Assembly: GCA_964466155.1 (NCBI GenBank)
Contig: CAYXMY010000052.1
Span: 1 to 19,979 of the forward strand
DNA length: 19,979 bases
Direction: 5' to 3'
DNA from: Caenibius sp964466155
Lineage (GTDB): Bacteria; Pseudomonadota; Alphaproteobacteria; Sphingomonadales; Sphingomonadaceae
Shown here in pieces: positions 7,613 through 14,470 of this stretch (its first letter is position 1; each line of letters starts with the position of its first letter). Below the pieces are notes generated by a model. The model searched no databases, had not been told where the DNA came from, and worked only from the letters and a program-made list of their open reading frames with translations. The translations under genes were made by a program, and so were the position numbers.

Positions 7613-8752
7613 ATGGTTACCATGCGCATATATACCGGGATCGCCGCGGCGCTCGCGCTTCTGGCGGGTATGCCTGCCATTGCCGGGGTCAAGGATGGCG
7701 TCGATGCGTGGGAGCGCGGGGATTATCGCACTGCCGTTGCCCAGTGGCAGAAGGATGCCGCGAAGGGGGATGTCGATGCGCTCTACAATCTTGCGCAGGC
7801 ATACCGGCTGGGGCGCGGTGTTGCGGAAGATATGACGCAGGCCGAAACGCTTTATGCCCGCGCGGCGGCTGGCGGGCATCCGCTGGCGGCGGACAATTAC
7901 GGCCTGCTGCTGTTCCAGAAGGGGCAGCGGGCGGAGGCCCTGCCTTATCTGCAAGGCGCGGCGGGGCGCGGCGATCCGCGCGCGGAATATTTGCTGGGCA
8001 TTGCCCATTTCAACGGCGATCTGGTCGAAAAGGACTGGGTTCGCGCTTATGCCCTGCTGACCCTGGCGAACGGGCAGGGGCTGCCGCAGGCTGCGCAGGC
8101 GATGGCCCAGATGGACCAGTATATCCTGCTCGAACAGCGCCAGCAGGGCGCAGCCCTGGCAACGCAATTGCAGGCGCAGGCGGATGCCAACCGCGCGCAG
8201 CAGCTTGCCGCCGCCGATCTCGCGCAGGGCAAGGGCCGCGTTACTCCCGCCGTGGTATCGCCATCCGCAGGGCAAGCGCCGCAATCGTTGCCGGTCGCGG
8301 CTTCCGCCCCTGTGGCGCAGACTTATCTGGCCGATGCCATGCGGGCGACGGGCAGCGAAAGCCCGGCCACCGCCGGGGCCGACTATGCCCGCCCGCAAGC
8401 GGTGAAGGCACCGCCTCCAGCGCGTGCCGCTGTGCCCACACCTGCCCCGCAACCGAAAGTCGCGGCCTTTGTCCCGACTCCTTCGCGCCCTGCCGCCGCT
8501 CCGCGTGTGGCCGCGCCTGCGGCCGATGGGCCGTGGCGGGTGCAATTGGGGGCCTTCTCTGTTGCTGGCAATGCCGACCAGCTGTGGAAGAAGCTGGGCG
8601 GCAAGGGCGTGCTGGCGGGCAAGAAGAAATATCTCCTCCCCTCCGGCAATCTGACGCGGCTGCTGGCAGGCGGCTTCGCCAGCCAGGCGGAAGCCGGTTC
8701 CGCCTGTGTCGCGCTCAAGCAAGGCGGCCAGAGCTGTCTCGTGACGCGCTGA
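7613..8752 (+). CDS. Secreted Sel1-repeat protein with C-terminal SPOR domain
   Basis: 379-residue exported protein. The signal peptide is at 1-25 (hydrophobic core GIAAALALLAG, cleavage near AIAG). About three Sel1-like repeats (SLR, a TPR variant) occupy about 52-158, with typical A-x-Y-x-L-A-x-A-Y-x-x-G-R-G and A-E-Y-L-L-G-I-A-H-F-N-G patterns. A Gln/Ala-rich helix lies at about 165-205 and a Pro/Ala linker at about 210-305. A SPOR domain at about 306-379 starts WRVQLGAFS. It likely scaffolds peptidoglycan or division proteins in the periplasm. The architecture parallels the divergent neighbour (repeat module, Pro/Ala linker, SPOR), suggesting related roles. The start at 7613 is supported by AGGGA 4 nt upstream; the in-frame ATG at 7622 is an alternative. 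The DUF418 gene begins 7 bp after the stop, so they are probably co-transcribed. Confidence 0.87.
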   Translation: MVTMRIYTGIAAALALLAGMPAIAGVKDGVDAWERGDYRTAVAQWQKDAAKGDVDALYNLAQAYRLGRGVAEDMTQAETLYARAAAGGHPLAADNYGLLLFQKGQRAEALPYLQGAAGRGDPRAEYLLGIAHFNGDLVEKDWVRAYALLTLANGQGLPQAAQAMAQMDQYILLEQRQQGAALATQLQAQADANRAQQLAAADLAQGKGRVTPAVVSPSAGQAPQSLPVAASAPVAQTYLADAMRATGSESPATAGADYARPQAVKAPPPARAAVPTPAPQPKVAAFVPTPSRPAAAPRVAAPAADGPWRVQLGAFSVAGNADQLWKKLGGKGVLAGKKKYLLPSGNLTRLLAGGFASQAEAGSACVALKQGGQSCLVTR

Positions 8753-8759
8753 ACCGGGT

Positions 8760-10025
8760 ATGGCGGCAAGCGGATGGTTCGAACCGGATGAAGGAAAACG
8801 GGGTGGGGAACGCCTGGTCACCCTGGACTTCATCCGCGGGATTGCCGTTCTCGGGATTCTTTTCGCCAATATCGCCGCTTTTGCGCAGCCCGATCTTGCC
8901 GCCGCCTGGCCGGGGGCATTGCCGCATGCGATGGATGGGGCAGATCGGGCGGTATGGCTTGCGCAATTCCTGCTGATCGATGGCAAGATGCGCGGCCTGT
9001 TCGCCGTGCTGTTCGGGGCCGGAATCGTGCTGTTCACCGAAGCGAAGGGCGATGCCCTGCAATGGCGGCGGCTCGTCTTTCTCGGCCTGTTCGGCCTTGC
9101 GCATTATTTCCTGCTGTTTCGCGGCGATATCCTGTTTTCCTATGCCCTATGCGGAATAGTGGTGTTGGCGATGGGCGCGCATCGCTTGCCCGCGCGGACG
9201 GCGCTGGCCATGGGCGCGGTGCTTTATCTGCTGGGCGCGGTGTTTCAGGCCGTGCCGATGCTGCCCGGCGCGGTGGAGGAACAGCGGGCGCTCGCAACCT
9301 GTGCGGATGCCCTGGGCTGCTTCGGTTCCGGCGATCCATACTGGAAGGATCTGGCCGCCACCTTGCGCGGGGTGGCGCGGGAAAGCGCGGTGATGCGCGG
9401 CAGCCTGCGGGGCATCGTCGCCTATAACGTGAATGTGCAGGGCAGCAGTGCGTTATGGGGGGCGTTCCTGTCGCTGTTCGAAAGCTTTCCGGCGATGCTG
9501 ATGGGCATCGGCCTTTACCGTTACGGTCTGTTCGACGGGAATGTGGGGCGCAAGCAGGCGATGTGGGGCCTTGCCGGGATTGCGCTCGGGCTGGCATTGA
9601 CCCTGCCGTTGGCCATCCTGCTGATGCGCGCGGGCGATCCGCTTTACCTGACGTACCTCATCGTTCTCGGCCCGGCACAGGCGGCGCGGCTGCCGATGGT
9701 GCTCGGCCTTGCCGTAGCCTTGGCCTGGCTCGCCCCGCGTGCGGCGGGTGGCTGGCTGGGCAAGCGTTTCGTCGCTGCGGGGCGCACGGCCTTCAGCAAT
9801 TATCTCGGCACTTCGTTGGCGATGGCGATCGTGTTCCAGGGGTGGGGCTTCGGCCTGTTCGGGCAACTGGATCGGGTGCAGATGCTGATCCCGGTGGCGC
9901 TGGGCTGCGCGGCGATGCTCGCCTGGCCCGCCCCGTGGTTGCGCCGATTCGCCTATGGCCCGCTCGAATGGCTCTGGCGCTGTCTCACTTATGGACGGAT
10001 TTTCCCGCTGACACGCGCTGTATAA
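8760..10025 (+). CDS. DUF418 (YeiB-like) polytopic membrane protein
   Basis: 421-residue inner-membrane protein of the DUF418 family, biochemical role unknown. Seen: the N-terminal RLVTLDFIRGIAVLGILFANI (about 18-38), the family motif GKMRGLFAVLFGAG (about 74-87), and roughly eight to ten hydrophobic segments along the chain. The C-terminal DUF418 hallmark GPLEWLWRCLTYG is near residue 405. Length matches the family (about 390-430). The ATG at 8760 follows the stop of the Sel1/SPOR gene by 7 bp, which implies an operon. DUF418 proteins are related to acyltransferase-3-like membrane proteins (heparan-alpha-glucosaminide N-acetyltransferase-type). A link to envelope modification is possible but unproven. 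Confidence 0.88.
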   Translation: MAASGWFEPDEGKRGGERLVTLDFIRGIAVLGILFANIAAFAQPDLAAAWPGALPHAMDGADRAVWLAQFLLIDGKMRGLFAVLFGAGIVLFTEAKGDALQWRRLVFLGLFGLAHYFLLFRGDILFSYALCGIVVLAMGAHRLPARTALAMGAVLYLLGAVFQAVPMLPGAVEEQRALATCADALGCFGSGDPYWKDLAATLRGVARESAVMRGSLRGIVAYNVNVQGSSALWGAFLSLFESFPAMLMGIGLYRYGLFDGNVGRKQAMWGLAGIALGLALTLPLAILLMRAGDPLYLTYLIVLGPAQAARLPMVLGLAVALAWLAPRAAGGWLGKRFVAAGRTAFSNYLGTSLAMAIVFQGWGFGLFGQLDRVQMLIPVALGCAAMLAWPAPWLRRFAYGPLEWLWRCLTYGRIFPLTRAV

Positions 10026-10031
10026 ACCCCC

Positions 10032-10060
10032 TTGTTAATGCAACCTATTCGCATTACTAT
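10032..10060 (+). promoter_or_regulatory. bfd promoter with nested Fur-like iron box
   Basis: A -35 TTGTTA (10032-10037) and a -10 TACTAT (10055-10060) are separated by exactly 17 nt. A 21-nt dyad lies at 10036-10056, with perfect arms TAATGC and GCATTA plus a further matching A/T pair inside. It fills the spacer and touches both boxes. Position and AT-rich symmetry resemble a Fur-family operator. The regulator identity is inferred from the downstream iron genes. Confidence 0.6.
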
Positions 10061-10090
10061 GGGGAAACAGCGAGTCACGGGAGAAGTGCC

Positions 10091-10273
10091 TTGTACGTCT
10101 GCATTTGCAATGCGATCCGGGAATGCGAGCTGCGTAAGGCCGCCCGGCGTTGTGCGGGAAATGCGCAGAATGTTTATGCATCGCTGGGTAAGGTGCCTGA
10201 TTGTTGCATGTGCCTCGACGATGCAGAAGCGATTCTAGAAGAAGAGAGAGAATTCGCAACTTGCCCGGCCTAA
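10091..10273 (+). CDS. bfd: Bacterioferritin-associated ferredoxin ((2Fe-2S)-binding, Bfd family), TTG start
   Basis: 60-residue BFD-like [2Fe-2S] protein. In the known system Bfd docks on bacterioferritin and passes electrons to the heme, reducing stored Fe(III) so that iron can leave the shell. The N-terminus YVCICNAI gives cluster ligands C4 and C6. VPDCCMC supplies C38 and C41, the canonical C-x-C...C-x-x-C spacing; an extra C39 and a C58 are present. The start is TTG at 10091-10093. It puts the conserved MYVC at the right place and has GGGAG (10079-10083) 7 nt upstream; no ATG in frame fits. It is followed 132 bp later by bacterioferritin on the same strand. A Fur-like box in its promoter fits induction under iron limitation. 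Confidence 0.88.
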   Translation: MYVCICNAIRECELRKAARRCAGNAQNVYASLGKVPDCCMCLDDAEAILEEEREFATCPA

Positions 10274-10304
10274 GGAAGTTAATTCTGAAAAACATTCGCA
10301 ACAT

Positions 10305-10327
10305 ATAGAAAATCTTGGATTTTCTAT
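10305..10327. promoter_or_regulatory. Perfect 10-bp palindrome between bfd and bfr
   Basis: ATAGAAAATC (10305-10314) and GATTTTCTAT (10318-10327) are exact reverse complements around TTG. It is AT-rich in a GC-rich genome and lies just upstream of the bfr promoter. It could be an operator for an iron regulator, or an RNA hairpin ending or protecting the bfd transcript. No T-run follows, which argues against a simple terminator. Confidence 0.5.
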
Positions 10328-10336
10328 CCCTCTGCC

Positions 10337-10365
10337 TTGTCATGGCGGCAGTTGGCGCGCATAAT
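10337..10365 (+). promoter_or_regulatory. bfr promoter (sigma70-like)
   Basis: TTGTCA (10337-10342) and CATAAT (10360-10365) each match five of six consensus bases and are 17 nt apart. The -10 lies inside a GC-rich short inverted repeat, GCGCG (10355-10359) with CGCGC (10367-10371). A start near 10372 would give a leader of about 34 nt before the bfr ATG. Confidence 0.55.
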
Positions 10366-10405
10366 ACGCGCAATCTCTCCCGCTAGTTTTATGTACGAGG
10401 CACCG

Positions 10406-10885
10406 ATGAAGGGCGACCCCAAGGTTATCGAGTTCCTGAACAAGGCTCTGACCAACGAACTCACCGCGATCAATCAATATTGGCTGCACTATCGCACGCT
10501 GAAACATTGGGGCGTGAACAAGCTCGCCGAATACGAACGGCACGAATCCATCGATGAGATGAAGCATGCCGATGCGCTGGCGGAACGTGTGCTGTTCCTC
10601 GATGGGCTGCCGAATTTCCAGGCGATCAACCGCCTCAAGGTGGGGGAAACGGTGGAGGAAATCCTCAAAGCCGATCTCGCGCTGGAAATGGAAGCGCTCC
10701 CGCTGCTGCGCGATGCGATTGAGCATTGCGAAACGGTCCGCGATTACATCAGCCGCGAAATCTTCGAGAAGATTCTCGAAAGCGAGGAAGAACACGTCGA
10801 CTTCCTCGAAACCCAGTTCGAAATGATCGAACGCATGGGGCTGCAGAACTATGTGCAGCTCCACAGCGAACCGGCGGGCGACTGA
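10406..10885 (+). CDS. bfr: Bacterioferritin
   Basis: 159-residue heme-containing ferritin that assembles as a 24-mer shell, oxidises Fe(II) at a di-iron centre and stores the mineral. All ferroxidase ligands are in place at the standard numbers: E18, Y25, E51, H54, E94, E127 and H130. M52, the inter-subunit heme ligand, is also present, so it is a true heme-type bacterioferritin. The N-terminus MKGDPKVIEFLNKAL matches the family, and the length equals the usual 155-160. The start ATG at 10406 has ACGAGG (10395-10400) 5 nt upstream; an ATG at 10391 would add five residues atypical for the family. It has its own promoter and a strong terminator 33 nt after the stop, so it can be expressed independently of bfd. 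Confidence 0.97.
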   Translation: MKGDPKVIEFLNKALTNELTAINQYWLHYRTLKHWGVNKLAEYERHESIDEMKHADALAERVLFLDGLPNFQAINRLKVGETVEEILKADLALEMEALPLLRDAIEHCETVRDYISREIFEKILESEEEHVDFLETQFEMIERMGLQNYVQLHSEPAGD

Positions 10886-10917
10886 CCTGCACACAGGCTG
10901 CGCTTCGGCGCGATGGG

Positions 10918-10943
10918 AAGGGGGCCGGATGGTCCCCTTTTTT
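10918..10943 (+). terminator. Rho-independent terminator of bfr
   Basis: A 9-bp stem, AAGGGGGCC (10918-10926) with GGTCCCCTT (10931-10939), includes one G-T pair and a 4-nt loop. The T run at 10938-10943 begins in the 3' arm. It lies 33 nt downstream of the bfr stop and is a textbook intrinsic terminator. Confidence 0.9.
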
Positions 10944-10997
10944 GTTGCGGGGTCGGTTGGGCGGATGCGCCTGAGGGGGATGACGAACTATCTTACC

Positions 10998-11089
10998 CGT
11001 CATTGCGAGGAGGCGAAGCCGACGCGGCAATCCAGGGCTTCATACCAACTGCCCTGGATTGCTTCGCCCCCATGGGGCTCGCAATGACG
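10998..11089. repeat. Long imperfect palindromic repeat (MITE/REP-like hairpin)
   Basis: A 92-bp element with perfect outer arms CGTCATTGCGAG (10998-11009) and CTCGCAATGACG (11078-11089). It also has perfect inner arms GCAATCCAGGGC (11027-11038) and GCCCTGGATTGC (11051-11062) around a 12-nt loop; the middle parts pair imperfectly. Sequences with the CATTGCGAG...GCAATCCAG pattern are familiar as dispersed hairpin repeats in many Proteobacteria. No transposase is present, so if mobile it would depend on one elsewhere. Confidence 0.75.
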
Positions 11090-11160
11090 ATGAGGGGAAA
11101 TCGTCGCCCTCTTTCATCATTCCCTCACAAGGGGTCGCCGGAATCCTGTTACTGCAGGTC

Positions 11161-11832
11161 CTACTGCCGCAGCCAGCGGTGGCGCAGGGCCACGGGGCTT
11201 TCGCCGTGGGGCTCGTCGAGGAAATCCGCCGCGAGAATGCGTGCGGTGCGGAACTGGCGGAAGGCTTGTCGCAGCTCGCACCATGCGGCCAGGGTGCGGC
11301 GAGTCTCGAAGACGCCGACCACCACCGGCCAGATCACCCGCTCGCTCGCCTGCCCGTGCTCGTCGCGGTAGGCGATGCGGAGCTTGCGGCCGGTGCGGAT
11401 CCATTCGCGCGTCCGGGCGAGGTCGAGGCCGTCGGGCGGCGTCCGGCCCGTTTCGCTCGTGCCGATGGAGGGCGCGGCGATGGCGGTGTGCAGGTAGGTG
11501 GGGGCGACGGCGGCCAGCTTGGCGGCGAGATCGCGCGCGGCGCGGGCCAGCGCGGGATCGCCCCGGCCGGCGACCCACTGCGCGCCCAGCAGCGCGACCT
11601 CCATCTCGTCCACGGTCAGGCTGAGGGGGGGCAGGTCGAAGCCGGGCTCCAGCACATAGCCGAACCCCGCCTCGCCACCGATCGGGACGCGGCGGCCGAT
11701 CAGGACGGCCATGTCGCGGTAGATGGTGCGGGGGCACACCTCCAGTTCCCGCGCCATGGCCGCCGCCGTGACGGGGCGCGGGGAGCGGCGGAGAATCTGG
11801 ATGATCTGGAACAGTCGGTCCGCACGGCGCAT
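11161..11832 (-). CDS. YafY-type transcriptional regulator (HTH + WYL domain)
   Basis: 223-residue DNA-binding regulator. The N-terminal HTH_11/DeoR-like winged helix (about 1-60) shows RRADRLFQIIQILRRS and the recognition region CPRTIYRDMAVL. The C-terminal WYL-like ligand-sensing domain (about 130-215) includes RIAYRDEHG and AWCELRQAFRQFR, the typical end of this family. Such YafY proteins commonly control a divergently transcribed small gene and themselves. The start at 11832 is chosen because AGGAG (complement of 11841-11845) is 8 nt before it, while the ATG at 11838 would leave only 2 nt. Codon use differs from bfr: hand counts give GAC 8/GAT 3 and GAG 10/GAA 4 here, against GAC 3/GAT 6 and GAG 6/GAA 18 in bfr. 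This is a sign of acquisition. Confidence 0.9.
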   Translation of the reverse strand: MRRADRLFQIIQILRRSPRPVTAAAMARELEVCPRTIYRDMAVLIGRRVPIGGEAGFGYVLEPGFDLPPLSLTVDEMEVALLGAQWVAGRGDPALARAARDLAAKLAAVAPTYLHTAIAAPSIGTSETGRTPPDGLDLARTREWIRTGRKLRIAYRDEHGQASERVIWPVVVGVFETRRTLAAWCELRQAFRQFRTARILAADFLDEPHGESPVALRHRWLRQ

Positions 11833-11846
11833 CGGCATCACTCCTG

Positions 11847-11864
11847 CTGACAGAATGCTGTCAG
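11847..11864. promoter_or_regulatory. Palindromic operator between regulator and NTF2-like gene
   Basis: CTGACAG (11847-11853) and CTGTCAG (11858-11864) form a perfect 7-bp inverted repeat around AATG. It lies directly upstream of the regulator's ribosome binding site and 52 bp before the divergent gene. It is well placed to be the regulator's binding site for both genes (inference). Confidence 0.65.
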
Positions 11865-11916
11865 TAGCACCGGGTTACAAGCGGCCGAGCGAAGAAAACC
11901 GGAAAGGAGACGGGCG

Positions 11917-12297
11917 ATGGATGGGGAAGACTTGCTGCGGCGCTACTACGCGGCGTACAACTGGGGGGACGAAGCGGCCTTGCGTGCCTGCCTGGCACCG
12001 GACGTGGCCGTCGTGCCCACCGCGGGCATGGCGGAGCAGGTGGGCGTAGAGCCCTACCTCGCGGTCTATCGCCGGTCGCGCGCGCTGTTCGAGGACGTCA
12101 TGGAGCCGCAGGCGATGGCGCAGGACGCGGCCGGGGTTCGGGTGGACCTGGTGAACCGCCTGACCGCGCGGGCCGACGTGGCCGATTTCTTCGGTCTGGC
12201 GCTGGCCAGGGGCGAGACGCTGACTCTGCGGCTCGATGCCCGGTATCGCGTGGCGGATGGGCGAATCGCGGCGATCCGCATTTCGGCCCGGGAGTGA
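11917..12297 (+). CDS. SnoaL/NTF2-like small protein
   Basis: 126-residue protein with the layout of a SnoaL-like/NTF2-like alpha+beta cone. It has an N-terminal helix DLLRRYYAAYNWGDEAALRACLAPD, a middle segment with an AVYRRSRALFEDV helix, and C-terminal strands TLTLRLDARYRVADGRIAAIRISA. The family includes small-molecule isomerases, cyclases and binding proteins. No substrate or catalytic set can be assigned here. A strong AAAGGAGA (11903-11910) is 6 nt upstream of the ATG. It is divergent from the WYL regulator across a perfect palindrome, so it is probably the regulator's target. Codon bias (GAC 7/GAT 4, GAG 6/GAA 2) matches the regulator and not the flanking core genes. The stop lies 5 bp from the end of the convergent der gene. 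Confidence 0.8.
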   Translation: MDGEDLLRRYYAAYNWGDEAALRACLAPDVAVVPTAGMAEQVGVEPYLAVYRRSRALFEDVMEPQAMAQDAAGVRVDLVNRLTARADVADFFGLALARGETLTLRLDARYRVADGRIAAIRISARE

Positions 12298-12302
12298 CCG
12301 GC

Positions 12303-13691
12303 CTACTTCTTCGGCGAGTAGGGGTTCTTGGCGCTGCGCAAGGTGAGGCGCACGGGGACAGAGCCGAAGCCCAGTTCGCGGCGGATGCCGTTGACGAGAT
12401 AGCGGCGGTAGCTTTCCGGCAGATTGTCGAGCCGCGAACCGAAGATCACGAAAGTCGGTGGGCGGGTCTTGATCTGGGTGATGTAGCGCAGCTTGATTCG
12501 CTTGCCGCCGGGGGCGGGGGGCGGATTGGCTTCCAGCGCATCGTCGAACCAGCGGTTGAGGCCCGCCGTAGGCACGCGCCGGCTCCACGTTTCGCGCAGT
12601 TCGAACGCGGCCGCCAGCATGGCGTCCAGCCCCTTGCCGGTGCGAGCGGAAACGGAGAATACGGGCAGCCCGCGCACTTGCGCCAGCCCGTCCTCCAAGG
12701 CGGCACGGATGCCGTTGAACAGCGCGGACGGGTCTTCCGCCACGTCCCACTTGTTGATCGCGATGATCAGCGCGCGCCCTTCCTGCAGCACGAGATCGGC
12801 GATCTTGAGATCCTGATGTTCCAGCCCCTTGGTCGAATCGAGCAGCAGCACGACGACTTCGGCGAAATCCACCGCCCGGCGCGCATCGGCGACGGATAGC
12901 TTCTCCAGCTTCTCGACCACGCGCGCTTTCTTGCGCATGCCCGCCGTGTCGATCAGGCGGATATCGCGCACTTCGCCCGATTTGGGATCGGTCCACTGCC
13001 AGTCGACCGCGATGGAATCGCGGGTGATGCCCGCTTCTGGCCCGGTCAGCAGGCGGTCTTCGCCCAGCAGGCGGTTGATCAGCGTCGATTTGCCCGCGTT
13101 GGGGCGGCCGACGATGGCGAGCTTGAGCGGCCCCTTGGGCGCTTCATCCTCGTCTTCGCCCGCATCTTCGGCGGCGATATCGTCATCTTCTGCTTCGCCG
13201 ATCAGCGGCAGCAGGGCTTCGAACAGATCGCCCATGCCTTCGCCATGTTCGGCCGAGAGCGGCACCGGATCGCCCAGCCCCAGCGCATAGGCTTCCATCA
13301 CGCCCGGTTCAGCCGCGCGCCCTTCGGCCTTATTGGCCAGCAGCACGACCGGCACGTTCTGCCCGCGCAGCCAGCGGCCGATTTCCTCGTCCAGCGGGGT
13401 CAGCCCCTGGCGGGCATCGATCACGAACAGCGCGACATCGGCGCCTTGCAGCGAAACTTCGGTCTGCGCCCGCATCCGGCCCGGCAGCGTGTCGGGGTCT
13501 TCGTCCTCCCACCCCGCCGTATCGACCACGGTGAATTCCAGGCCAAGCAGAGTGGCTTCACCGAAGCGGCGATCGCGCGTGACGCCGGGCTGATCGTCGA
13601 CCAGCGCCAGCTTCTTGCCAACCAGACGGTTGAACAGCGTCGACTTGCCGACATTGGGACGGCCGATAATGATCACCTGGGGGCGGGACAT
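12303..13691 (-). CDS. der: Ribosome-associated GTPase Der (EngA)
   Basis: Essential double-GTPase required for 50S ribosomal subunit maturation. The protein has 462 residues. G domain 1 has the P-loop GRPNVGKST (10-18), DTAG (57-60) and G4 NKAE (120-123, Glu instead of the usual Asp). A very acidic linker lies at about 167-186. G domain 2 has GRPNAGKST (195-203), DTAG (248-251) and NKWD (313-316). The C-terminal KH-like domain (about 375-455) carries RIKLRYITQIKTRPPTFVIF and SYRRYLVNGIRRELGF, which are highly conserved in Der. The start is the ATG complementary to 13689-13691. It is convergent with the NTF2-like gene with only 5 bp between stops and no visible terminator. Confidence 0.97.
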   Translation of the reverse strand: MSRPQVIIIGRPNVGKSTLFNRLVGKKLALVDDQPGVTRDRRFGEATLLGLEFTVVDTAGWEDEDPDTLPGRMRAQTEVSLQGADVALFVIDARQGLTPLDEEIGRWLRGQNVPVVLLANKAEGRAAEPGVMEAYALGLGDPVPLSAEHGEGMGDLFEALLPLIGEAEDDDIAAEDAGEDEDEAPKGPLKLAIVGRPNAGKSTLINRLLGEDRLLTGPEAGITRDSIAVDWQWTDPKSGEVRDIRLIDTAGMRKKARVVEKLEKLSVADARRAVDFAEVVVLLLDSTKGLEHQDLKIADLVLQEGRALIIAINKWDVAEDPSALFNGIRAALEDGLAQVRGLPVFSVSARTGKGLDAMLAAAFELRETWSRRVPTAGLNRWFDDALEANPPPAPGGKRIKLRYITQIKTRPPTFVIFGSRLDNLPESYRRYLVNGIRRELGFGSVPVRLTLRSAKNPYSPKK

Positions 13692-13804
13692 TGCGCGGCA
13701 GTGACCGTTCCGGCGGCTTTTGGCAAGGGGCGGCGAATTCCTACCGCGATGTTAACTATATGTGGAACGCGCGCCGTTAACCTTGCTGCAGCAAACCTCC
13801 GCCC

Positions 13805-14467
13805 ATGAAAAACGGGCTCCTCTCTTGTGTGGCAGTGCTGGCGGGCGTGATCGCTGCTCCGCTCGCGGCGGAAAGTCTGGTGGGCGTCTCCCGGCCCGAC
13901 CGGGATGAAAGTGCGGCGATTCCCACTTATCTCGAATGCGTGCCGTATGCGCGGCAGGTGTCCGGCATCCGGATTTTTGGCGATGCGCATACCTGGTGGG
14001 ATCAGGCGGCGGGCCGTTATCAGCGCGGGCATGCCCCGCGTGTGGGGGCGGTGATGGCGTTTGAGCCGTTCGGCAACATGCAACTGGGCCATGTCGCCGC
14101 CGTCAGCCGGATCGTTGATTCGCGCACCGTATTGCTGCGCCATGCCAACTGGTCGCCGATCAACGGGCGCCGCGGCCAGATCGAGAACGACGTGCGCGCG
14201 GTGGACGTTTCCGAAAACAACGACTGGAGCGCGGTGCGCGTCTGGTATGCGCCGATCCAGGCGCTGGGCGGTACTGCCTGGCCGGTCAGCGGCTTCATCT
14301 ATCGTGAGCCCGCGAAAGGCGTTTCATCGGCCAGAAATTATGTGTCCGCCAAATGGGAAACCGCAGGTAAGGCCGTATCCAGCGGAAAACCTCGGGCGCA
14401 GCAGGCGCGCAGCCGGACTGCGCAGCCCGATATCATCGGGAATATCATAGCGGGCGGCCGAAGCTGA
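13805..14467 (+). CDS. Secreted CHAP-domain protein (putative peptidoglycan amidase/endopeptidase)
   Basis: 220-residue exported protein. The signal peptide is at 1-22 (hydrophobic CVAVLAGVIAAPLA, cleavage near LAA/E). The CHAP domain (NlpC/P60-like Cys-His hydrolase) spans about 38-150. C45 sits in LECVPYARQVSG, H96 in QLGHVAAV and N115 in HANW, which form the expected Cys-His-Asn arrangement. HTWWDQAAG and PRVGAVMAF are also family-like. CHAP enzymes cut peptide or amide bonds in peptidoglycan, so a periplasmic cell-wall role is likely. The C-terminal 60 residues are basic and low-complexity. Two GTTAAC sites lie upstream. It is divergent from der and convergent with the DUF3297 gene. Confidence 0.87.
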   Translation: MKNGLLSCVAVLAGVIAAPLAAESLVGVSRPDRDESAAIPTYLECVPYARQVSGIRIFGDAHTWWDQAAGRYQRGHAPRVGAVMAFEPFGNMQLGHVAAVSRIVDSRTVLLRHANWSPINGRRGQIENDVRAVDVSENNDWSAVRVWYAPIQALGGTAWPVSGFIYREPAKGVSSARNYVSAKWETAGKAVSSGKPRAQQARSRTAQPDIIGNIIAGGRS

Positions 14468-14470
14468 CGC

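Noticed and set aside
7336..8976. 546-codon plus-strand frame overlapping the Sel1/SPOR gene
   Set aside because: Cys/Arg/Gly-rich translation with no domain; the overlapping frame has a signal peptide, Sel1 repeats and a SPOR domain.
9455..10090. Long open frame upstream of and in frame with bfd
   Set aside because: It overlaps the DUF418 gene in another frame. The conserved Bfd N-terminus and a good ribosome binding site place the start at the TTG at 10091.
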